DNA of 11,643 nucleotides from an uncultured Clostridia bacterium (GTDB lineage: Bacteria; Bacillota; Clostridia; Christensenellales; Borkfalkiaceae), in the NCBI GenBank assembly GCA_947629725.1, contig CANREU010000032.1, forward strand, positions 1 to 11,643, read 5' to 3'. Under the pieces are notes generated by a model. That model was not told where the DNA came from. It worked only from the letters and a program-made list of their open reading frames with translations, and searched no databases. This document shows positions 6,842-11,643 of this stretch, in pieces (the stretch's first letter is position 1; each line of letters begins with the position of its first letter). Made by a program: the position numbers and the translations under genes.

Positions 6842-6922
6842 TGAAAAGAGGCACGGGCGAATGGCGCACGGGCGGCGTGCCCGAGTGCGCGTAAGGGCGC
6901 GGCGCGAAGGCGCAAGTCCCCT

Positions 6923-8032
6923 CTATTTCGCGTATTCGATGAGGATCTGGTTCTGCACGAAGAGGTATTCGGGCTTGATGAAGGTCCTGTCCCCCTCCGT
7001 AGAAAGGTATTTCTCGGTCTTTTTGTAGGGGTCGCGGAAGTCCTCCCGCCAATCGGTGCCGAACGTCTTTTTGTATTTCTCCGCGGAGAGGCCCTCGGCG
7101 GTGCGGAGGGCGAGCATCACAAGCTCGAATTTCGCATCCTCCCCCGTCACCTCCTCATTGTCGACGACGGGCAGAAAGCCCGATAAAATGCACTTGATGT
7201 ACTCGTCGAGATCGAAGGTGTTCGTGAAGCGCCGCCCGTAGAAAAAGGAACTCGCCGAGACGCCGAACCCGATGTATTCCCCCCGTCTCCAATAGTTGAG
7301 ATTGTGGCGGCTTTCGCACCCCGTCCTCGCAAAATTGCTCACTTCGTAGCGGCGGTAGCCCTCCTTTTCGAGGAGCCTGCGGGCGTATTCGTAGAGCTCG
7401 GCGACCTCGTCTTCATCGGGCAGCTCGCCGTTTAAGTACTGCGTGTAGATGGGGGTGCCGTCCTCGGGAGTGAGGGCGTAGGCGGAGACGTGGCTCGCCC
7501 CGCTCCCCGCGATGAGTTCCACCGTCTTTCGCACGTCCTCTTTGGTCTGCCCGCGAAGGCCGAGCATCATGTCCGCCGAAAAGTTTTCGCCCTTTAAGAG
7601 GGACGCGCAATAGAGATAGTCCCGCGCGGTGTGGATGCGCCCGAGCTCGCGGAGCTGTTCGTCGATCGCCGTCTGCAGCCCCACCGAAAAGCGGTTGACG
7701 CCCACGCTCTTGTAGGCGGCGATCTTCTTCTCGTTCACCGTGCCGGGGTTCATTTCGACGGTGATCTCGGGGCTTTCCGTAAGATGAAATTGCTTTTTCG
7801 CCTGCCGCACCCCGCCGCAGAGGTAGTTGGGGTCGATGACGGAGGGCGTGCCACCGCCGATGTACACCGTGTCGAACACTTCCTTTTCGAGCTCCTTTCC
7901 GCGGAGCTCCATCTCCTTGTAAACGCACGCCATGTACGCCTCCGCAAAATTCAGGCGGTTGGGAAAGGACGTGAAGTCGCAATAGGTGCATTTTTGCTTG
8001 CAGAACGGGATGTGGATGTAGATACCGGGCAT
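6923..8032 (-). CDS. hemW: Radical SAM heme chaperone HemW (HemN-like)
   Basis: The protein is 369 residues from the ATG at 8032, which has AGGAGG five bases upstream. A longer in-frame start at 8125 would run through an intergenic repeat and is unlikely. The first residues, MPGIYIHIPFCKQKCTYCDF, carry the radical SAM cluster motif CxxxCxxC (Cys11, Cys15, Cys18). VYIGGGTPSVID, EMNPGT and VGLQTAID follow as in the HemN/HemW family, and NLNYWRRGEYIGFGVSASSF marks the C-terminal half. Family members deliver heme or act in radical SAM chemistry, and those of this short type are generally HemW rather than true coproporphyrinogen dehydrogenase. In Firmicutes hemW usually sits directly after lepA. 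Here about 2.5 kb separates them. No terminator is visible downstream. Confidence 0.93.
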   Translation of the reverse strand: MPGIYIHIPFCKQKCTYCDFTSFPNRLNFAEAYMACVYKEMELRGKELEKEVFDTVYIGGGTPSVIDPNYLCGGVRQAKKQFHLTESPEITVEMNPGTVNEKKIAAYKSVGVNRFSVGLQTAIDEQLRELGRIHTARDYLYCASLLKGENFSADMMLGLRGQTKEDVRKTVELIAGSGASHVSAYALTPEDGTPIYTQYLNGELPDEDEVAELYEYARRLLEKEGYRRYEVSNFARTGCESRHNLNYWRRGEYIGFGVSASSFFYGRRFTNTFDLDEYIKCILSGFLPVVDNEEVTGEDAKFELVMLALRTAEGLSAEKYKKTFGTDWREDFRDPYKKTEKYLSTEGDRTFIKPEYLFVQNQILIEYAK

Positions 8033-8069
8033 GGTGCCCTCCTTTTTGGTCTTGATCGGGTTTTTGCTG

Positions 8070-8256
8070 TTCAAAGATTCACTCCCTCGGCTCCGCCTCG
8101 GTCGGAATGAGGAGTAGGCCCTCATACCGCCCCGCGCGCACTATCCGTCTACTAAGCGCGGCACGAGGAGCAGAGCGACGAAGTAGGTCCCGCAGGGACC
8201 GAGTGTATCCGAGGCATAGGCCCTCATACCGAGGTCCCGTAGGGACCGAGTGTATC
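8070..8256. repeat. Mosaic of short repeats between hemW and the alkyltransferase gene
   Basis: Two repeat pairs are visible. TAGGCCCTCATACCG occurs at 8115-8129 and 8217-8231. A 25-base unit, AGGTCCCG-[CT]-AGGGACCGAGTGTATC, occurs at 8185-8209 and 8232-8256, each holding the hairpin GGTCCC/GGGACC. A TCATTCCGA-type element (8110-8070, minus strand) adjoins hemW. There is no gene or clear promoter in the gap 8033-8223. The right-hand copies run into the 3' end of the alkyltransferase gene. Confidence 0.75.
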
Positions 8257-8574
8257 TTGTACGGGGCAGCTATGGCCGTCCCAGCAGTATTTTACCATAT
8301 CGACGTAGCCGTCTACGACCTCCACCCCCTCCTCCTCGAGGAGGCGCGCCTGCACGCCGATCCCGCCGAAGGCGAACGCAGGCGCGAGCCGCCCCTCGCG
8401 GTTGACCACACGGTGGCAGGGAATGACGACGGGCGTCGGGTTTCTGTGGAGGGCGTTTCCGACCTGTCTCGACGCCCTCGGCCGGCCGAGGGCAGCGGCA
8501 ATCATGCCGTAGGTGACCACCTTCCCCCGCGGCACGGTTTTGAGGTATTCATAGACGGACTGCGCAAAGGTCAT
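8224..8574 (-). CDS. MGMT-family (alkyltransferase-like) DNA repair protein
   Basis: This 116-residue protein consists only of the DNA-binding and catalytic domain of O6-alkylguanine-DNA alkyltransferases. MTFAQSVYEYLKTVPRGKVVTYGMIAAALGRPRASRQVGNALHRNP contains the winged-helix recognition segment. VVIPCHRVV carries the acceptor Cys53, and GGIGVQARLLEEEGVEV ends the core. Short alkyltransferase-like (ATL) proteins often have Trp in place of this Cys. This one keeps Cys, so it may be a real methyl acceptor as well as a damage sensor. The last residues (about 107-115) and the stop codon are encoded by intergenic repeat DNA, so the natural C-terminus was probably altered. The ribosome binding site is weak. 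It lies 26 bases after the methyltransferase gene on the same strand, but it is GC-rich like the host, so it is probably not part of the restriction-modification cassette. Confidence 0.9.
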   Translation of the reverse strand: MTFAQSVYEYLKTVPRGKVVTYGMIAAALGRPRASRQVGNALHRNPTPVVIPCHRVVNREGRLAPAFAFGGIGVQARLLEEEGVEVVDGYVDMVKYCWDGHSCPVQDTLGPYGTSV

Positions 8575-8599
8575 AAATCGAGCACCAACTTATAATAGA

Positions 8600-8610
8600 A
8601 TCAATTTTCA
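8600..8610. repeat. Left 11-bp inverted repeat at edge of AT-rich island
   Basis: ATCAATTTTCA here is the exact reverse complement of TGAAAATTGAT at 10465-10475. It covers the stop codon of the methyltransferase gene. The two copies bracket the C-R-M genes. They may be ends of a moved segment or a chance match in AT-rich sequence. Confidence 0.4.
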
Positions 8611-9449
8611 AAAATCCCGTTTGAAAATAAAAATGATTTTACTCTCTCTTTTGCGATATGGAAATACTCATCATCTAATTCAAAACCAATAAATTTCCGT
8701 CCTGTCCTGATACAGGCAATCGCAGTCGTTGCGGACCCCATGCATGGATCTAAAACGACATCGTTTTTATTAGTATAAGTCTTTATGAGCCACTCCAAAA
8801 GAGCAACTGGCTTTTGTGTGGGATGAAGTTTGCCTTCACTCTCGGCTGTGACAAAATACTGTACCGAGCGTGGATAACGGAGGCCCGTATCATTCTTCAC
8901 TAAAACAGCCTTCTTTTGTTCTCCATATGCCATCGTATCCCGAACAGCGCAACCTTTGTTGTATGGTTCGCCCTCTCGCATTTGAGGATTATAGGTACAC
9001 TGCCTCTTATAGAATACGACTATATCCTCATGCGCTCTTAGCGGTTGTTTTTTAGCATTCAAATAACCCGTTGCTTTTGATTTTTCCCAAACAATCGTGT
9101 ATTTGAAATCCTCATAATTCGTACTGATTAAATAAGCAGTGAACGGCATCTGCGCCGTGGAAATAGTGGGAGCAGTAATTTTATTGATGCGGTTTGCTTC
9201 TTTCCAAAATTCCGCATAATCAATTACCTTATCCCAAACGTTTCTTTTGTTGAGTGTCCCATAGGGGAAATCTGTTATGATTGCATCAATCGAAGCGTCG
9301 GCAATGCTCGCCAAGCCATTTTGAGAAAACATATTACAGTGGGCCAATTTGATCCCGCGATATTCAAAGAAGTCGGGTTTGTCCACAAGTGATCCGCTCT
9401 TATAAAGTTGCGGACCGAATATACTTAATTGGCAAGTGTCGTTTAACAT
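8601..9449 (-). CDS. Type II DNA methyltransferase, beta class (N6-A or N4-C)
   Basis: The protein is 282 residues from the ATG at 9449. The upstream in-frame ATG at 9476 touches the -10 box of the only good promoter, so it would not be on the mRNA. The catalytic motif IV is TDFPYGT (residues 59-65), a DFPY variant of [DNS]PP[YFW]. A specificity region follows, then HPTQKPVALLEWLI (209-222, motif X-like) and the SAM-binding motif I LDPCMGSATTAIA with GFELDDEYFHIAKER. The order IV-TRD-I is the beta class, modifying adenine N6 or cytosine N4. It protects the host from the nuclease encoded just upstream. Base composition is clearly richer in A+T than in guaA or lepA. The target sequence cannot be read from the protein. 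Confidence 0.93.
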   Translation of the reverse strand: MLNDTCQLSIFGPQLYKSGSLVDKPDFFEYRGIKLAHCNMFSQNGLASIADASIDAIITDFPYGTLNKRNVWDKVIDYAEFWKEANRINKITAPTISTAQMPFTAYLISTNYEDFKYTIVWEKSKATGYLNAKKQPLRAHEDIVVFYKRQCTYNPQMREGEPYNKGCAVRDTMAYGEQKKAVLVKNDTGLRYPRSVQYFVTAESEGKLHPTQKPVALLEWLIKTYTNKNDVVLDPCMGSATTAIACIRTGRKFIGFELDDEYFHIAKERVKSFLFSNGIFEN

Positions 9450-9462
9450 TTTTGCCTCGCGT

Positions 9463-9505
9463 AAATTGTTACTCATATTATACTATACATTCTGCAATCC
9501 GTCAA
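9463..9505 (-). promoter_or_regulatory. Methyltransferase promoter with C-protein operator at the start point
   Basis: On the minus strand TTGACG (9505-9500), a 17-base spacer and a perfect TATAAT (9482-9477) form a strong promoter in the gap after the nuclease gene. The start point falls near 9470. There lies TGAGTAACAAT (9475-9465), the same 11 bases found twice around the controller gene promoter. A protein bound there would block transcription of the methyltransferase gene. Confidence 0.8.
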
Positions 9506-9513
9506 GTATTTTC

Positions 9514-10158
9514 TCAAAGAAGGGGCAGAATCGTATCAACGAGTGATTTGATCGTTTCAAGATTGAGTTCGTGTTTTATTTTATACAGCGGTTTCTTTGA
9601 ATTACGCGTCCCTTTCAAAAAGAAATAACGCTGTGGAACGATTCCGGTTTCAGCCCAAAACTCCGCCTCATAGTTCAAAAATGTATTTTCTCTTCCCGCG
9701 ACCTGTCCCGCAAAAACGATATAAGCACAACTATGAGGATCAATTTCTTTTTGCTTTAATGCCTGGGCAATTTTCTTGAAGTCCGCAAGCGCCCTATCAA
9801 AGTAACAAGAATCCAAGTATGTTTTGTTTTCTATAAACGCAATTCTCTTTTCCCCATACCAAACATGACGGTCTACCTGTATTCGATTGTTAGTATAAGT
9901 TTGTCCCTTATACGTAATTGTTTTAGAGAGAAAATCGGTGCTGCCAACCTTTGAGACGATGGGCAGAGGCAAAAATTTATTCATTGTATCGAAAACCGAT
10001 TGCAAAACTTTTTCAACCAACTCTCCCGCTGCATATCGAATAGTGCCTTCCGTGCGGTGGATTGATCCAATCTCACTCAATTTCCTCTGCTCGTCATCAT
10101 ATTTTTCGCTAACCGCTTGAAAAATTGCCTGATAAAATTCTTTTGTTGCAAGATACAT
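9514..10158 (-). CDS. Type II restriction endonuclease, PD-(D/E)xK type
   Basis: I infer this 214-residue protein to be the nuclease from its place between a controller gene and a methyltransferase gene, and from a PD-(D/E)xK-like core. Asp96 in NNRIQVDRHVW is followed 14 residues later by Glu110 and Lys112 in RIAFIENKTYLD, with Asp116 close by and a strand CAYIVFAGQ after a helix. Early residues GSIHRTEGTIRYAAGELVEKVL look like a helical DNA-facing part. I cannot match it to a named enzyme and the cut site is unknown. The ATG has CGGAGG about seven bases upstream and lies 15 bases after the controller stop, so both are probably on one mRNA. The methyltransferase has a separate promoter downstream. 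The gene is intact and AT-rich like its partners. Confidence 0.85.
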   Translation of the reverse strand: MYLATKEFYQAIFQAVSEKYDDEQRKLSEIGSIHRTEGTIRYAAGELVEKVLQSVFDTMNKFLPLPIVSKVGSTDFLSKTITYKGQTYTNNRIQVDRHVWYGEKRIAFIENKTYLDSCYFDRALADFKKIAQALKQKEIDPHSCAYIVFAGQVAGRENTFLNYEAEFWAETGIVPQRYFFLKGTRNSKKPLYKIKHELNLETIKSLVDTILPLL

Positions 10159-10173
10159 CCTCTTCCTCCGTAA

Positions 10174-10377
10174 TTAAAACTCAAAAAATTTACTCAACGA
10201 GATTTCCAAAGCATTTACTATCTTTTCCAGAACTGTAACCGTTAAATTTCTTTTTCCGACCTCTACACTTGCGATATAAGTTCTATGAATGCCCGACCGA
10301 AATGCAAGTTCTTCTTGGCTAATTCCCATTTGGTTTCTTAACTCTTTAATCCGCTTGCCGATTTTTTCCTGTATCAT
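10174..10377 (-). CDS. Restriction-modification controller (C) protein, XRE HTH
   Basis: This 67-residue protein is almost all HTH: KIGKRIKELRNQMGISQEELAFRSGIHRTYIASVEVGKRNLTVTVLEKIVNALEISLSKFFEF. Size, sequence and place directly before a nuclease gene match the C proteins of type II systems. These bind as dimers, first activating their own C-R operon and then repressing it. They delay nuclease production while the methyltransferase protects the new host. An AGGAGG (10389-10384) lies six bases before the ATG and close to the predicted 5' end of the mRNA. The promoter is bracketed by inverted copies of a 12-base sequence. An ordinary XRE repressor is the alternative, but the three-gene order makes C protein much more likely. 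Confidence 0.93.
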   Translation of the reverse strand: MIQEKIGKRIKELRNQMGISQEELAFRSGIHRTYIASVEVGKRNLTVTVLEKIVNALEISLSKFFEF

Positions 10378-10393
10378 ACTTTACCTCCTTTCT

Positions 10394-10442
10394 ATAATAA
10401 AAGATTGTTACTCAAATATCAACATACGATGAGTAACAATCT
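10394..10442 (-). promoter_or_regulatory. C-R operon promoter with two inverted C-protein sites
   Basis: On the minus strand TTGATA (10422-10417), a 17-base spacer and TATTAT (10399-10394) give a start point near 10387. Two perfect inverted 12-base arms, 10431-10442 and 10402-10413, enclose 17 bases. One arm lies just upstream of the -35, the usual place for activation. The other lies within the -35/-10 spacer, where binding would repress. This is the two-site layout of C-controlled promoters. The leader would be only about 10 bases, with the ribosome binding site at its very end. Confidence 0.85.
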
Positions 10443-10464
10443 ACATATTTAATGCGGTTCTTTG

Positions 10465-10475
10465 TGAAAATTGAT
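10465..10475. repeat. Right 11-bp inverted repeat at edge of AT-rich island
   Basis: TGAAAATTGAT is the exact reverse complement of 8600-8610. It lies in the 125-base gap between the controller gene and the lepA stop codon, just where the sequence changes back to host-like GC-rich composition. Confidence 0.4.
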
Positions 10476-10502
10476 AAAATTTTTCCGCGTGCGTCGCCCG
10501 CT

Positions 10503-11643
10503 TTATTTATCCTTATTGGTCTTCAGAATTTGCATGAAAACTTCGCTCGGGACGTCGACGGTGCCGATGCGGCGCATCCGCTTCTTGCCCTCCTTCTGCT
10601 TTTCGAGGAGCTTCTTCTTCCGCGTGATGTCCCCGCCGTAGCACTTGGCGAGCACGTCCTTCCGCACCGCCTTCACCGTCTCGCGGGCGATGATCTTCCC
10701 CCCGATCGCCGCCTGCACGGGAATTTCAAACAGCTGGCGGGGAATGGCGTCCTTCAAATTCTCGCACAGCGTTCTGCCGCGCGCATAGGCGCGTTCCTCG
10801 TGGACGATGGTCGAGAGGGCGTCGCAGGGGTCGCCGTTGAGGAGAATATCGAGTTTTACGAGCCTGCTCTTTTCGTACCCCGCGATCTCGTAGTCGAAGC
10901 TCGCATATCCCTTTGTGCGGGACTTGAGTTCGTCGAAAAAGTCATAAACGATCTCGTTGAGGGGGAGCCTGTATTCGAGTTTGACGCGGCGCGCGTCGAG
11001 GTAGGTCATGTCCTTGAATACGCCCCGCTTGTCTTGGCAGAGGTCCATCACGGACCCCAAATAGTCGGGCGGGGTGTAGATCTCCGCCTTCACGATGGGC
11101 TCCTCCATGCTCTCGATCTCGGAGACGGGCGGTAGGTGCGAGGGGTTGTCCACAAAGAGCTCGCTCCCGTCCGTCTTGTGCACCTTATAGGAGACGGAGG
11201 GCGCCGTCGTGATGATCTCTAAATTGAACTCCCGCTCGATGCGCTCCTGCACGATCTCCATGTGCAGAAGTCCCAAAAAGCCGCAGCGGAAGCCGAAGCC
11301 GAGGGCGACCGAGTTATCGGGCTCGAAGGTGAGGGAGGCGTCGTTGAGTTTGAGTTTTAAGATGGCCTCCTTGAGGTCGAGGAACTTGCTGCCGTCGAGG
11401 GGGTAGATGCCGCAGAAGACGACGGGCTGCACCGCCTTATACCCCGGGAGGGGCTCCTTTGCGGGGCGGTCGGCGCCCGTGACGGTGTCCCCCACCGCCA
11501 CGTCCTCGATGGACTTTATGGAGGCGGCGATGTACCCCACCTCCCCCGCGAGGAGTTTCTCTTTGGGTTGGAGGGCGGGAGAAAACGCCCCCACCTCGGT
11601 GACTTCGTAAATTTTATCGGAGAGGAACGCTCTGATTTTATCC
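10503..11643 (-). CDS. lepA: Elongation factor 4 (LepA), C-terminal part
   Basis: This is the last 379 or so residues of LepA, a ribosome-bound translational GTPase of about 600 residues that acts on stalled or mistranslocated ribosomes. The gene runs off the right edge of the window, so the GTPase domain is not seen. Recognisable parts are the domain II/III segments (KEKLLAGEVGYIAASIKSIEDVAVGDTVT, LGFGFRCGFLGLLHMEIVQERIEREFNLEII), the elongation-factor V-like domain (YRLPLNEIVYDFFDELKSRTKGYASFDYE), and the LepA-specific C-terminal domain with YGGDITRKKKLLEKQKEGKKRMRRIG. The end, TNKDK, is as in the family, so the cassette downstream did not damage the coding region. hemW, its usual next neighbour, is now at 6923-8032. 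No clear terminator follows the stop. Confidence 0.97.
   Translation of the reverse strand, partial: DKIRAFLSDKIYEVTEVGAFSPALQPKEKLLAGEVGYIAASIKSIEDVAVGDTVTGADRPAKEPLPGYKAVQPVVFCGIYPLDGSKFLDLKEAILKLKLNDASLTFEPDNSVALGFGFRCGFLGLLHMEIVQERIEREFNLEIITTAPSVSYKVHKTDGSELFVDNPSHLPPVSEIESMEEPIVKAEIYTPPDYLGSVMDLCQDKRGVFKDMTYLDARRVKLEYRLPLNEIVYDFFDELKSRTKGYASFDYEIAGYEKSRLVKLDILLNGDPCDALSTIVHEERAYARGRTLCENLKDAIPRQLFEIPVQAAIGGKIIARETVKAVRKDVLAKCYGGDITRKKKLLEKQKEGKKRMRRIGTVDVPSEVFMQILKTNKDK

Noticed and set aside
5812..6915. A 367-codon minus-strand frame with charged repeats (ARGEHARGEDPRGDD)
   Set aside because: The repeats are the reverse reading of the 15-base periodic glycine-pentad DNA of the XRE gene, and the frame crosses that gene's terminator and a repeat.
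8033..8125. A longer N-terminus for hemW
   Set aside because: The extra 31 residues lie in intergenic repeat DNA, and the ATG at 8032 has a perfect ribosome binding site and the family N-terminus MPGIYIHIP.
8115..8256. CRISPR-like array
   Set aside because: Only two copies of each unit occur, with unequal spacing and no cas genes.
8605..8627. AT-rich hairpin (TTTTCAAA/TTTGAAAA) at the end of the methyltransferase gene, as a terminator
   Set aside because: It lies inside the coding region, the stem is weak and no T-run follows on the minus strand.

Overview
The window (11,643 bases) looks like a GC-rich chromosome of a Bacillota bacterium, most likely an uncultured Clostridia-type lineage. 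This rests on the lepA/hemW neighbourhood typical of Firmicutes, AGGAGG-type ribosome binding sites, a lipoprotein and small membrane proteins of clostridial style, and palindromic intergenic repeats of a kind I associate with clostridial genomes. It is inference from gene content, not a database result. TGA is used as a stop codon. No tRNA, rRNA, CRISPR array or transposase was seen.

Region 1 (1-3960, minus strand) is a purine (GMP) unit. A promoter at about 4000-4028 reads an uncharacterised membrane-anchored protein, whose stop overlaps the start of guaB (IMP dehydrogenase) as ATGA. A hairpin-T terminator or attenuator follows, then guaA (GMP synthase) and a strong terminator. guaB and guaA make GMP from IMP through XMP.

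Region 2 (4081-6720, plus strand) holds a small lipoprotein with a PepSY-like tail, a membrane-anchored permuted papain-like (YiiX/YebB-type) hydrolase with a near-consensus promoter whose start point falls on the ATG, and an XRE-type regulator. The regulator's C-terminal half carries glycine at exactly every fifth residue for 20 glycines. It ends in a 17-bp terminator hairpin.

Region 3 (6720-11643, minus strand) has the order lepA (partial) - C - R - M - alkyltransferase-like gene - hemW. The three AT-rich genes C, R and M form a complete type II restriction-modification system with a controller protein, apparently inserted downstream of lepA. An 11-bp sequence (TGAGTAACAAT) occurs twice, inverted, around the promoter of the C-R operon and once on the start point of the methyltransferase promoter. 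This suggests C activates and then limits its own operon and represses M. An 11-bp inverted repeat lies at the two edges of the AT-rich island.

Intergenic regions carry GC-rich palindromic dispersed repeats (1-238, 5720-5840, 6783-6841, 8070-8256). One has invaded the 3' end of the alkyltransferase gene and supplies its last residues and stop codon.
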